Source: Arcobacter sp. CECT 8983 (GTDB lineage Bacteria; Campylobacterota; Campylobacteria; Campylobacterales; Arcobacteraceae). From it: a stretch of DNA of 64,000 nt. Numbering within the stretch: position 1 is the first letter of the stretch; each line of letters opens with the position of its first letter. Positions 36,100 to 44,880 of this stretch are shown here, piece by piece. Both the position numbers and the translations under genes were made by a program. The stretch spans positions 1-64,000 of the forward strand of contig NZ_PDKF01000005.1 in NCBI RefSeq assembly GCF_004118855.1. Direction: 5' to 3'. The notes below the pieces were generated by a model that was given only the letters and a program-made list of their open reading frames with translations, ran no database searches and was not told the origin of the DNA.

Positions 36100-36690
36100 A
36101 TGGCTAGAGAAAAACTTCAAAGAAAACTTGAACTAAAGCCTGTGTCCAAGTATTTTGGACCTAAAGATCATAAGGCTAAACAAGATGTAATTTTACTACA
36201 TGAAGAGCTTGAAGCAATTCATTTAATGGACTCATTTTGTATGTATCAAGAGGATGCTGCAAAAAAGATGAACGTATCAAGAGCTACTTTTGCAAGAATT
36301 ATTAAAAGTGCTAGAAAAAAAATTTCCCTTGCATTAATTACAGGTAGTAATATTAAAGTACATGAAATCAAAAATGAATTTCATATTGCAGTATGCTCTA
36401 ATAGTAATACAAAATTAGAATATGCAGATGCAACTGCTAAATATATCTGGATTTATTTTATTAAAGATTATAAACTTAAATCTTCAAACTGTATAAATAA
36501 TCCAATGTTTGAAAATGAAGATGAAGCTGCATGCAACGTATTGCCAGATGTTTTATATGATTATAAAACAAACTATTTCTTACTTGAAGATGTAGATTAT
36601 GATTTAAAAATTTCTTTAATTGCTAAGGGAATTTATCCAATATTACAAGCAGAAATAACAGAAGATAAATTAGTAGATATATTTCAATAA
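36100..36690 (+). CDS. DUF134 HTH protein fused to a NifX-like domain
   Basis: The 196-aa protein has two parts. Residues 1-85 are a DUF134 (UPF0251) module with a sigma-like HTH (LEAIHLMDSFCMYQEDAAKKMNVSRATFARIIKSARKKISLAL). Residues about 95-196 look like a NifX/MTH1175 fold (FHIAVCSNSNTKLEYADATAKYIWIYFI, then IAKGIYPILQAEITEDKLVDIF). DUF134 proteins are usually about 100 aa and often neighbour NifX-like genes; here the neighbour appears fused. A cluster- or metal-responsive transcription factor is a reasonable inference. The substrate and targets are unknown. Confidence 0.7.
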   Translation: MAREKLQRKLELKPVSKYFGPKDHKAKQDVILLHEELEAIHLMDSFCMYQEDAAKKMNVSRATFARIIKSARKKISLALITGSNIKVHEIKNEFHIAVCSNSNTKLEYADATAKYIWIYFIKDYKLKSSNCINNPMFENEDEAACNVLPDVLYDYKTNYFLLEDVDYDLKISLIAKGIYPILQAEITEDKLVDIFQ

Positions 36691-36710
36691 GAGGTAACTC
36701 TTATTGAAAT
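36681..36710. terminator. Bidirectional hairpin between DUF134-NifX and htpX
   Basis: A perfect 13-bp stem (36681-36693 with 36698-36710) and a 4-base loop span both convergent stop codons. It lacks a strong U-run on either side but is ideally placed to block transcription from both directions. Confidence 0.6.
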
Positions 36711-37552
36711 TCATATTTTAACTCTTCTAACCTAGCTATTCTATCTTCAGTTGTTGGATGAGTTCTAAAAAAATCACCAAATGAAGTTTTTTTACCTGAA
36801 AAAGGATTTACAATAAACATATGAGCTGTTTGCTCAGTTGCATTGTTTATTTCATACCCTCTTCTTGCATAATTTTCTAATTTTGATAAAGCACTTTGAA
36901 GACCTGCTGGATTTTTAGTCATTCTTGCAGCACCTTCATCTGCCATATATTCCCTACTTCTACTTACACTCATTTGAATAATTGAAGCAGCTAATGGTAA
37001 AACTATAGCCATAATTATCATAACAATTGGATGAGCACCTTGTCTATTATTCCCTCCAAATATCGCACCAAATTGCATAATATTTGCAATCATTGCAATT
37101 GCACCTGCAAATACCGCTGCTATAGTTCCAATTAAAATATCATAATGTTTTATATGAGATAATTCATGGGCAATTACTCCTTCTAACTCTTGTTCATTTA
37201 ACATTTCATATAAACCCATAGTAACTGCAACTGCTGCATTCTCATGATTTCTTCCTGTTGCAAAGGCATTTGGTGTATGGTCTGGTATTAAATAAACCTT
37301 TGGCATTGGTAAGTCTGCTTTTTCCACAAGCTTTTGTGTTATTCTATATACAGGATGTGAAACATCATCTATAGGGGTTGCATTATAGTGCTTTAAGACT
37401 TGCTTATCAGAATAATAGTAGGCGTAGAAATTCATTCCCCCTGCTAAAAGAAAAGCAATAAGCATACCATTTGAACCTCCAAAAGAGTAACCTATAAATA
37501 CAAATAATACTGTTAGAAGAGCTAACAAAAATACTGTTTTTGCTTGTTCCAT
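36701..37552 (-). CDS. htpX: Protease HtpX homologue
   Basis: The 283-aa inner-membrane zinc metalloprotease has transmembrane segments at about residues 7-25, 30-47, 143-166 and 178-198. The zinc motif is HELSHIKH ([15 protein letters not shown]), and a third ligand lies in [15 protein letters not shown]. It degrades damaged membrane proteins under envelope stress. It stands alone downstream of the 5'-nucleotidase gene, in the same direction. Confidence 0.95.
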   Translation of the reverse strand: MEQAKTVFLLALLTVLFVFIGYSFGGSNGMLIAFLLAGGMNFYAYYYSDKQVLKHYNATPIDDVSHPVYRITQKLVEKADLPMPKVYLIPDHTPNAFATGRNHENAAVAVTMGLYEMLNEQELEGVIAHELSHIKHYDILIGTIAAVFAGAIAMIANIMQFGAIFGGNNRQGAHPIVMIIMAIVLPLAASIIQMSVSRSREYMADEGAARMTKNPAGLQSALSKLENYARRGYEINNATEQTAHMFIVNPFSGKKTSFGDFFRTHPTTEDRIARLEELKYEFQ

Positions 37553-37609
37553 ATTTATCCTTATAGTTTTTGTTATTTTAACATCTATTTATTAATAAAT
37601 TTTAAATAA

Positions 37610-38521
37610 TTATAACTTTTTTAATATGGAATTATCGTGGTAAGGAACTTTTGCACTTGGCGTTCGTTTTGAAGTACTTTCTAAATGAACGTCTTGGTCA
37701 TCAAAGAAAATATCAGCACCAAAAGCTTCTACTACTTCATACTTATCAACTCCACCTAAAAAGAATGACTCATCTAGTCTAACTCCCCATTGAGAAAGTG
37801 TTCTAATTACTCTTTCATGAGCTGGAGAGTTTCTAGCAGTAATTAAAGCTGTTCTTATAGGTGTTTGTTCTTCAGGGTACTTATCTTGTAAACTTGAAAT
37901 AAGTCTTAACAATTGAGCAAAGGGACCAGATTGTAAAGCATTAGTTGCATTCTTTTTTTCGTATTCTAAAAATGCTTCTAAACCTTGAGTTTTGTATATA
38001 ATTTCAGACTCTTCAGAAAAAAGAACAGCATCACCATCAAATGCAATTTTTACTTGATTTGAATAATTATCTTTATCTTCTTGATATGGTAAGATTCTTG
38101 CTGCTGCAATTCCTTCATTTATGGCATTTTGTACATCTATTTCATTTGCAGATAAAAAAAGATCTACCTTAAAAGGTTTAAGATATTTTGAAATATCACT
38201 TCCTCCACTCCATGCAGACCTAGCTATATCTAATTCATATTTTTCAATTGATTTTGTTATTCTTAAAGAAGTTGCAGCATTATTTCTTGAAAGAATAATT
38301 ACTTCAACTTGTTTTTCAGGAAAATCTTCATTAATTTTTAAAAGATTCTTTACAAGTCTAAAACCTGTTCCTTTTTGAATAATTTCATCTTCTTTCTCAA
38401 TTTGATGTTTATAATATTCATCAAGACCTTTGTTTTCAAAAATTTCATTTTCATCTTCTAAATTGAATAAAGCTCTTGAAGAGATTGCAATAACTAATTT
38501 TTTTTCTAAATCATAACCCAA
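37610..38521 (-). CDS. 5'-nucleotidase (cytosolic NT5C1/PF06189 family)
   Basis: The family is recognised from KLVIAISSRALFNLEDENEIFENKGLDEY at the N-terminus, FDGDAVLFSEESE, RTALITARNSPAHERVIRTL and ESFFLGGVDKYEVVEAFGADIFFDDQ, a HAD-like core. I take the start at TTG 38521 (303 aa): GGAG lies 7 bp upstream, and the longer reading frame back to TTG 38557 would begin upstream of the -10 box TATAAT at 38549-38554. The substrate is a nucleoside monophosphate by family. It is divergent from the first SixA-like gene. Confidence 0.85.
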   Translation of the reverse strand: MGYDLEKKLVIAISSRALFNLEDENEIFENKGLDEYYKHQIEKEDEIIQKGTGFRLVKNLLKINEDFPEKQVEVIILSRNNAATSLRITKSIEKYELDIARSAWSGGSDISKYLKPFKVDLFLSANEIDVQNAINEGIAAARILPYQEDKDNYSNQVKIAFDGDAVLFSEESEIIYKTQGLEAFLEYEKKNATNALQSGPFAQLLRLISSLQDKYPEEQTPIRTALITARNSPAHERVIRTLSQWGVRLDESFFLGGVDKYEVVEAFGADIFFDDQDVHLESTSKRTPSAKVPYHDNSILKKL

Positions 38522-38548
38522 AATATACTCCAGTTTGTATCTTTGACA

Positions 38549-38570
38549 ATTATACAAAAAAAGATATAAT
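38549..38570. promoter_or_regulatory. Back-to-back -10 boxes for the 5'-nucleotidase and SixA-like genes
   Basis: TATAAT on the minus strand (38549-38554, extended TGTATAAT) serves the 5'-nucleotidase, and TATAAT on the plus strand (38565-38570) serves the phosphatase at 38591, which has AGGAG before its ATG. The two boxes are only 10 bp apart, so polymerase binding at one probably excludes the other. Confidence 0.55.
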
Positions 38571-38590
38571 ATACTCTCTTAGGAGAAAAG

Positions 38591-39079
38591 ATGAAAAAGC
38601 TTTACTTAATAAGACATGCAAAATCTGATTGGTCAAACCCAAATTTAGAAGACTTTGACAGACCTTTAAATAAAAGAGGAGAAGAAAATGCTCCTTTTAT
38701 GGCAACAATTTTAAAACAAAAAAATTCAAATCCAGACTTAATAATATCAAGCCCTGCATATAGAACAAAAAAAACTGCAAAAATAATAAAAAAAGGTGTT
38801 AGCTTTAAAGGCAAGATACTTTTTGATGAACATCTATATGAGGCTTCACTAAAAACATCCCTTGAAATTATAAACTTTATAAATGATGATTATGATACTG
38901 TATTTTTAATAGGTCATAATCCCACTTTAAATATGCTTGGATTTTATTTTGTTGATTTCAATGAAAACTTACCAACATGTGGAGTTCTTGAAATTGAGTT
39001 TGATTGTGATTCATGGAGAGAAGTTAATAAAAAAAGTGCAAAACTAATATCTTTTGAATATCCTAAAAAAAAGTATTAA
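38591..39079 (+). CDS. SixA-like histidine phosphatase (first copy)
   Basis: The 162-aa phosphoglycerate-mutase-superfamily protein has N-terminal RHG motif LIRHAKSDW, DFDRPLNKRGEENAPFMA, SPAYRTKKTAKII and second His motif LIGHNPTLNML. SixA removes phosphate from phosphohistidine in His-containing phosphotransfer proteins, but many homologues act on small molecules. A paralogue lies 88 bp downstream in the same orientation. Confidence 0.85.
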   Translation: MKKLYLIRHAKSDWSNPNLEDFDRPLNKRGEENAPFMATILKQKNSNPDLIISSPAYRTKKTAKIIKKGVSFKGKILFDEHLYEASLKTSLEIINFINDDYDTVFLIGHNPTLNMLGFYFVDFNENLPTCGVLEIEFDCDSWREVNKKSAKLISFEYPKKKY

Positions 39080-39167
39080 AACTTTTACTTTTTCTATCTA
39101 TTTTTATTACTTTTCAAGTAAAAAGTATTTAAAATTGATTAATTACAATTAATTGCTAGGTAAATAA

Positions 39168-39647
39168 ATGAAAACACTTTATATTATGAGACATGCAGAT
39201 AAGGATACTTCAAATCCAAATATAGATGATTATGACATTCAAATAACCCCAAAAGGTTTAAAAGATGTAGAAAATGTTTCAAAAAAATTAAAAGCAAAAA
39301 ATGTTTTACCTGATTTATTAGTTGCAAGTCCAGCTCTTAGAACTAAACAAACAGCTGAAATACTTGCAAAAGAGCTAGGTTATGAAAAGAATATTATGTA
39401 CAACGAAGTACTATTTCAAGCCTTTGTTAATGAAGTAATTGAATCAATCACTTATACTTTTGATGATGTAGATACACTAATGATAGTTGGACATAACCCA
39501 TCACTAACCGCACTTGGTGTTAATCTTGTTGGTTTAAAAGAAAAAATACTTATGGGAGAGGGCTTAAAAATAGAGTTTGATTGTAATTCTTGGACTTCTA
39601 TTGATATTTCAAATGCAAAACTTTGCTATCACATAAAGCCTGATTAA
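39168..39647 (+). CDS. SixA-like histidine phosphatase (second copy)
   Basis: The 159-aa paralogue of the preceding protein has IMRHADKDTSNP, DYDIQITPKGLKDVENVSKKL, SPALRTKQTAEILAKEL and IVGHNPSLTALG. Both copies end in a similar strand (EIEFDCDSW and KIEFDCNSW), showing tandem duplication. Its last 4 bp overlap the convergent flavoprotein gene. Confidence 0.85.
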   Translation: MKTLYIMRHADKDTSNPNIDDYDIQITPKGLKDVENVSKKLKAKNVLPDLLVASPALRTKQTAEILAKELGYEKNIMYNEVLFQAFVNEVIESITYTFDDVDTLMIVGHNPSLTALGVNLVGLKEKILMGEGLKIEFDCNSWTSIDISNAKLCYHIKPD

Positions 39648-40882
39648 TCTAAAAGTTTTCCAGCAAGGTTTCCACTTGCAAAAGACCATTGCAAGTTGTA
39701 ACCTCCACAAGGACCATCTAAATCTACAACTTCACCACAAAAATATAAACCTTTTACAAGCTTACTTTGCATTGTTTTTGGATTTATTTGTTTTAAACTT
39801 ATTCCTCCTCTTGTAATCATAGCCCTTTCAAAACCTAAGTGATTTGTAATAGTTAAAGGTGTATTTACTAAAATCTTTACTAGATTTTGTCTTACTTCAC
39901 CTTTTAATTCTTTAAACTTTAATTCATAATCAGCATGGACTAACTTACTCAACTCTTTAATAACAGAATCTGGTAATAAAGGATTTAAAGTTTCTAAAAT
40001 ATTGAAATCTAGATTTTTTGATGTTCTTTTTTTTATATATGAAAAAAGTTCTTCTTCATTTTTACCTTTTAGCATATTTATTAAAATAGGAACTTCTCCA
40101 TACTTCTCAAGTAAAGGAGTAATCTCCCTTGAAAAATCTAAAACAACTGGACCCCTTACACCTTTGTTTGTAAAGATTAAATCTCCTGTTTTTTTAAGGT
40201 TTTTGTATTTTTTTATATTTATACTAACTTGTGCTTTTGCTATTGTATCAGCGCGACATTGTGCAACCCAAGTCTCTTTTGTAAGTAAAGGAGTCATTGC
40301 AGGATGTAAAGAAGTTACTTTGTGTCCTGAAGCTTTTGCAAAAGTATAACCATCACCATTTGCTCCAAGCTTAGGATAACCTAAACCTCCTGTAGCTACA
40401 ATAACTTTTGCTGTGCTAACTTCACCTTTTGAAGTACAAACTTTCTTAACACAGTTATCTTCAAAAACTATATCATCTACTTTTGTACTATAAGCAACTT
40501 CTACTCCTACATTAAAAAGTTCTTCTTCTAAAGCTTTTATTATAGTTGAAGAGTTATGAGTAACTGGAAATACTTTAAAACCATCAGGGATATGTGTTTC
40601 TACACCAATTTGTTCTAAAAAGTTTATAAGGTCTTGATGATTGAAATCTTTAAGTGCATCAAACATAAACTTACCATTTTTTCCAAATGAGTTCATAAAA
40701 TCTTCATTTGAAAGAGTATTAGTAAGGTTACATCTTCCTCCACCTGTAGCTTTTAATTTAGGACCTAGTTTCTCTTGTTGTTCGCATAGAAGAACAGCTT
40801 TGCCATTTCTTGCTGCAACAATTGCAGATATCATACCAGCAGCCCCTGAACCTATGACTACTAAATCGTAATTAGTTTTCAT
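39644..40882 (-). CDS. HI0933/YhiN-family FAD-dependent oxidoreductase
   Basis: The 412-aa flavoprotein has GSGAAGMISAIVAARNGKAVLLCEQ (FAD motif, residues 10-34), KATGGGRCNLTN (family signature) and a C-terminal LYFCGEVVDLDGPCGGYNLQWSFASGNLAGK. The physiological reaction is not established for this family. It is preceded upstream by the nested inverted-repeat region 40916-41039. Confidence 0.9.
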   Translation of the reverse strand: MKTNYDLVVIGSGAAGMISAIVAARNGKAVLLCEQQEKLGPKLKATGGGRCNLTNTLSNEDFMNSFGKNGKFMFDALKDFNHQDLINFLEQIGVETHIPDGFKVFPVTHNSSTIIKALEEELFNVGVEVAYSTKVDDIVFEDNCVKKVCTSKGEVSTAKVIVATGGLGYPKLGANGDGYTFAKASGHKVTSLHPAMTPLLTKETWVAQCRADTIAKAQVSINIKKYKNLKKTGDLIFTNKGVRGPVVLDFSREITPLLEKYGEVPILINMLKGKNEEELFSYIKKRTSKNLDFNILETLNPLLPDSVIKELSKLVHADYELKFKELKGEVRQNLVKILVNTPLTITNHLGFERAMITRGGISLKQINPKTMQSKLVKGLYFCGEVVDLDGPCGGYNLQWSFASGNLAGKLLD

Positions 40883-40915
40883 TTAAATTTTTCCCATTAA
40901 CTGTAATTTGTATAG

Positions 40916-41039
40916 ATAGAAGTATCTATTTTAGGTTAGTTCAAGGCTAGAAATAAAAGTTTAGCTAGGAGCATACTAAAAGTATGTGACTTATAAACTT
41001 TTATAATAACGAAGAAATCATCAAAAGAAATACTTCTAT
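40916..41039. repeat. Nested inverted-repeat element between mnmE and the HI0933-type gene
   Basis: Three concentric perfect inverted repeats: outer 10 bp (40916-40925 with 41030-41039), middle 11 bp (40953-40963 with 40994-41004) and apical 6 bp with a 3-base loop (40972-40977 with 40981-40986). The outer right arm reaches the mnmE stop codon. No promoter, U-run or ORF explains it. It could be a dispersed palindromic repeat (REP/MITE-like) or a structured RNA. Confidence 0.7.
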
Positions 41040-42379
41040 TATTTTCCTAAGCAGAAAGAACCAAACATAACATCTAACATCTGGTCATGTTCATATGGTC
41101 TAGTAATATTTGAAATAGAAGCTAAAGCTTCATCTATGTGGTGTGCAAAAAACTCTAACTCCCCAGTTTGCAATGGTATAAATGCTTGTTTTATATGAAA
41201 ATAAGTGTTTTCTACTTCATCTACTTGTCTTTTTGAAACTAAAGTCATATCATCACTATGAGTATTTGAGTCTAATATTACTTCTATTTTTTGTATTAAA
41301 GGGGTAATAGTTTCTTTAGTACTTAGGCTAACATAATTTTCTAAACTATTTTTTTCAAATTTGTTTTCTAAATCACATTTATTTAAAACAGTAATTATTT
41401 CTTTATGAGAGTTTTCTTCTAAAAGATTAATAATTTTTCTATCTTCTTCATCTAAAACTTTGCTATTATCAAAAAGAGCAATTACAATATCTGCTTCATT
41501 TACTGCTTCAATAGATTTCTCAATACCAATTTTTTCAATTACATCAGAAGCTTCTCTAATACCAGCAGTATCAACTATTTTGATTATATGAGTTCCAATT
41601 TTAACAGACTCCTCAATAGTGTCCCTAGTTGTTCCAGCAATATCAGAAATAATAGCTCTATCAAAATTTAGAAGTTTATTTAAAAGTGAAGATTTTCCAA
41701 CATTTGGTTTTCCAACAATAGCAACTTTAAAACCTTCAATTAAACCTTCTCTTCTTTTACTTGCGTCAAGGGTATTTGATAGTTTTTCTTCTATTTTATT
41801 AAGCTTATTTTGAATTTGTTCAAAAATATCACTTGGTAAATCCTCTTCTGCATAATCAATATTTACTTCTGTATATGCAAGCATAAAAAGTAAATCTTCT
41901 CTAATATCATTTACAAAATCTGTTAATTCACCCTTTAGCTGTTTTGCTAATAATTTAACCGCATCTTCACTTCTTGCTTCTATAATTTTAGCGATAGCTT
42001 CTGCTTTTGTAAGGTCAATCTTTCCATTTAAGAAAGCTCTTTTAGAAAACTCACCTGGATTTGCAAGTCTTGCCCCACATTTTAAAACTTCTTCCATAAT
42101 AATATTAGAAATTGCAATTCCACCATGACATTGAAACTCTACAATATCTTCACCTGTAAAAGAATGTGGATTTTTAAAATAAATTAAAAGTGCTTCATCT
42201 ATGATTTCATCATTTGTATTATAAATAGTTCCAAGAGTTGCAACTCTTGGTTTAAGTTCTTTTTTCTTTGAAAGTCTTAGAGCTATTGATAAAGCATCTT
42301 TACCACTAACTCTTACGATAGAGATTGAGCCAACACCATTTGCAGTTGCAATGGCTACAATTGTATTATCATCAAACAA
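41039..42379 (-). CDS. mnmE: tRNA uridine-5-carboxymethylaminomethyl(34) GTPase MnmE
   Basis: The 446-aa GTPase works with MnmG to modify wobble uridine 34. The N-terminal folate-binding domain covers residues 1-118 (IVAIATANGVGSISIVRVSG). The G domain follows, with GKPNVGKSSLLN, DTAGIR and NKCD, and the C-terminus ends FGSFCLGK with the catalytic Cys of the C-[IL]-G-K motif. It begins 2 bp after jag and belongs to the rpmH-rnpA-yidD-yidC-jag-mnmE run. Confidence 0.96.
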   Translation of the reverse strand: MFDDNTIVAIATANGVGSISIVRVSGKDALSIALRLSKKKELKPRVATLGTIYNTNDEIIDEALLIYFKNPHSFTGEDIVEFQCHGGIAISNIIMEEVLKCGARLANPGEFSKRAFLNGKIDLTKAEAIAKIIEARSEDAVKLLAKQLKGELTDFVNDIREDLLFMLAYTEVNIDYAEEDLPSDIFEQIQNKLNKIEEKLSNTLDASKRREGLIEGFKVAIVGKPNVGKSSLLNKLLNFDRAIISDIAGTTRDTIEESVKIGTHIIKIVDTAGIREASDVIEKIGIEKSIEAVNEADIVIALFDNSKVLDEEDRKIINLLEENSHKEIITVLNKCDLENKFEKNSLENYVSLSTKETITPLIQKIEVILDSNTHSDDMTLVSKRQVDEVENTYFHIKQAFIPLQTGELEFFAHHIDEALASISNITRPYEHDQMLDVMFGSFCLGK

Positions 42380-42381
42380 TT

Positions 42382-43263
42382 TTATTGCTCTTTGCTTCTG
42401 TACTCATTTACAAGTACGTATTTGTCTCCTCTGATGTTTGTTTTCACAGCCACATATTTATCAGGGAATTCTTCTCTTAGTTTTTTTAGTGCAATATGTA
42501 CTAAAATACCGTCAAGAGGTTTTGTTTTATAAGAACCTTTTTCTTTAATTATTTCAATTACAGGCTCTAAGTAAGTATGAATTGCAGCTTCTTGATTTTT
42601 TAAGAATTCTGCTACTTCAAGTCTTAGCATAAGTCCATATTTTTCATTAATCCAGTTAAATAAAATATATGATAAAGCTTTATATCTATAACCTTCTTTA
42701 CCAATAAGTAAAGCGCTATCAGCACCTGTGAACTCTATATAAAGAGTGTTTTCATCATAAAATTCAACTTTTATATTGTCTATACCATAACAAGTATCAG
42801 CAAAAAGCAAATTAAGTCCATCTTTAACTTCTCGCAAAATTTCTTGTGATTCTTTTTTTACAATGATTTTTGAGATTTCACTTTGTTTTTCTGATTCACT
42901 ATAGAAGTTATCAAAGATCTTTTCTTTTGAATCAACATTAGGAACATCTCTTAATTTTTTTTCTGCTTTTTTAGTATTTGAAACTTTTTGTTCATTTTCA
43001 TTTCTATTTGAATCTTCAATTCTTTTAGAAACATCTTCAATTTTGATATCTTTTTTTCTAAAACTTTGTTCTCTTTGTCTTCTATTATCTCTTTTTCTTT
43101 TTCTTGAAGTTGCAGTAATAATAGCAGTTTTTTTACCAAAGCCAAGAAATCCTTTACTTGGCTGTTGAATAATTTCAATATCTAAATCTGTTATAGAACA
43201 TTTAAATTCTGATGTTGCTAGCTCGTAAGCCTCTTCTAAACATTTAGCTTCAAATTTTTTCAT
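42382..43263 (-). CDS. jag: Jag/KhpB-like RNA-binding protein
   Basis: The 293-aa protein has an N-terminal Jag_N domain (about residues 1-50, KCLEEAYELATSEF, QQPSKGFLGFGKKTAII), a basic disordered linker (about 55-125) and a KH-type region (ADSALLIGKEGYRYKALSYILFNWINEKYG). A clear R3H motif (RxxxH) is not evident at the C-terminus, which instead reads LVHIALKKLREEFPDKYVAVKTNIRGDKYV. The position between yidC and mnmE is the conserved jag locus. Confidence 0.88.
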   Translation of the reverse strand: MKKFEAKCLEEAYELATSEFKCSITDLDIEIIQQPSKGFLGFGKKTAIITATSRKRKRDNRRQREQSFRKKDIKIEDVSKRIEDSNRNENEQKVSNTKKAEKKLRDVPNVDSKEKIFDNFYSESEKQSEISKIIVKKESQEILREVKDGLNLLFADTCYGIDNIKVEFYDENTLYIEFTGADSALLIGKEGYRYKALSYILFNWINEKYGLMLRLEVAEFLKNQEAAIHTYLEPVIEIIKEKGSYKTKPLDGILVHIALKKLREEFPDKYVAVKTNIRGDKYVLVNEYRSKEQ

Positions 43264-43272
43264 TATAGACTC

Positions 43273-44880
43273 CTATTTTTTAGCAGCTCTTTGTTTCTCA
43301 AATAGTTTATTAATATAATATTGCTGACAAATTGTAAATACGTTGTTTACGAACCAATATAAAGTTAAACCAGCTGGGAACCATAAGAAGAAGAACGTAA
43401 AAATAACTGGTAACATTTGGAAAATCTTTCTTTGCATTTCATCTTGCATTGTATTTGGAGTAATTCTTTGTTGTAACCACATAGAAGCACCCATTAAAAT
43501 TGGTAATACAAAATATGGATCCATTTCTGCTAAATCGTGAATCCATAAAATCCAAGGAGCACCTTTTAACTCAATTGCATTTAAAAGTACTCTATAGATA
43601 GCAAAGAATACAGGAATTTGTAAAATTAATGGTAAACAACCACCCATTGGATTTGCATTGTGTTTTTTATAAAGTTCCATCATATGCATAGATTGTTTTT
43701 GTTTGTCATCTTTATATTTTTGTTGGATTTCTTTCATTTTTGGAGCTAATTCTTTTAGCTTATTCATAGAAACCATACCTTTATATGATAAAGGATATAA
43801 AACAAGTTTAATTAAAATTGTTAAAATAACAATTGTCCAACCCCAGTTTCCAACATATGATTGAATAAATTGTAATAATTTGAACATAGGTTTTGCAATA
43901 AATGTAAACCATCCATACTCAATAACATCTGTTAATTCAGGATGTAAAGCTTTTAAATCATTAAAGTTCTTTGGACCAATGTATCCAGAAAAATTAATAC
44001 TATCTTTTACATGAATAAACCCTTGAGGATTACTATTTGCATCAGGCATTAATGAAACTTGTAAAGAGTTGTTGAAGTTGTAAATTACAGTTGCGTAATA
44101 TCTATCAAAACTTGAAACAAATTTGATTCCAGTATAAGTTTTAACTTTTTCTAGGTCTTCATCTTTTGTTAAATCCATAGTTCCATCATTTTGTTTTACA
44201 TATAAACCATGGTCAGCATACATATCAGCTAATACATTTGGTCTAAATCCATTTGTTACAAAATATTGTTCATCTTTTTTACTTGATGTGATTTTTAAAT
44301 CATAATGACCATTTGGATAAACTGTAAAGTTTTTAGTTAAAGTAAGACCTGATAATTTTTGAACAAGAATAAATTTCTGAGCTGTTCTTGTTGCATCAAC
44401 ATTTGTTGCAGTAGTTTCATAATTTACTTTAAAGGCTTCATCATTAATATCTGCATTTGCAAATCTAACTTCTAAGGGTCTTAATTGATTTGCTTCAAAA
44501 AGTTTAATTTGATCACTATTTTCATCTTTATACTTTACATCTTCTAATGTTACTTGAGCTACTCTACCTAATTTATCAATTTCAATAATATTTGTTTTAG
44601 TTTTTATTGTTGTTAAAATATTAGAAGAACCTATTGCTTTAGTTGATAAAGCTGAAATTGAATTATCAGTATTATCTTGAGATTGAGAGATTGAATTAAC
44701 ATCTGCATTAACTGCTATATCTGGCGCAGTATTTTTTTGTTGCTCTTTTGCTACTTGTTGTTGTTTTGTTTTTGCTTCTTGTTGAGGCTTTAATACTAAA
44801 AATTCATAAGCTATAAAAAATACAAACACTACAAGTGTCATTATAAGCATTCTTTTTTGCATACCGTTATTATTGTTCAT
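43273..44880 (-). CDS. yidC: Membrane protein insertase YidC
   Basis: The start is taken at ATG 44880 (535 aa), which has GGTGA 8 bp upstream; the ATG at 44895 has no adequate site. N-terminal transmembrane helix (MLIMTLVVFVFFIAYEFLV), large periplasmic domain (about 80-310), then the insertase core with WGWTIVILTILIKLVLYPLSYKGMVSM and MGGCLPLILQIPVFFAIYRVL. It inserts membrane proteins with or without Sec. It overlaps yidD by 11 bp. Confidence 0.95.
   Translation of the reverse strand: MNNNNGMQKRMLIMTLVVFVFFIAYEFLVLKPQQEAKTKQQQVAKEQQKNTAPDIAVNADVNSISQSQDNTDNSISALSTKAIGSSNILTTIKTKTNIIEIDKLGRVAQVTLEDVKYKDENSDQIKLFEANQLRPLEVRFANADINDEAFKVNYETTATNVDATRTAQKFILVQKLSGLTLTKNFTVYPNGHYDLKITSSKKDEQYFVTNGFRPNVLADMYADHGLYVKQNDGTMDLTKDEDLEKVKTYTGIKFVSSFDRYYATVIYNFNNSLQVSLMPDANSNPQGFIHVKDSINFSGYIGPKNFNDLKALHPELTDVIEYGWFTFIAKPMFKLLQFIQSYVGNWGWTIVILTILIKLVLYPLSYKGMVSMNKLKELAPKMKEIQQKYKDDKQKQSMHMMELYKKHNANPMGGCLPLILQIPVFFAIYRVLLNAIELKGAPWILWIHDLAEMDPYFVLPILMGASMWLQQRITPNTMQDEMQRKIFQMLPVIFTFFFLWFPAGLTLYWFVNNVFTICQQYYINKLFEKQRAAKK

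Noticed and set aside
35393-36690. Nitrogen fixation locus
   Set aside because: NifX-like folds are widespread outside nitrogen fixation, and no nifHDKENB genes are present.
36681-36710. Attachment-site-like inverted repeat
   Set aside because: The perfect stem spans two convergent stop codons with no integrase or flanking duplication, so a terminator is the simpler reading.
40002-40349. 115-aa plus-strand ORF opposite the HI0933-type gene
   Set aside because: Fully embedded antisense to an intact conserved gene; hydrophobic stretches come from the reverse reading of Lys/Asn codons.
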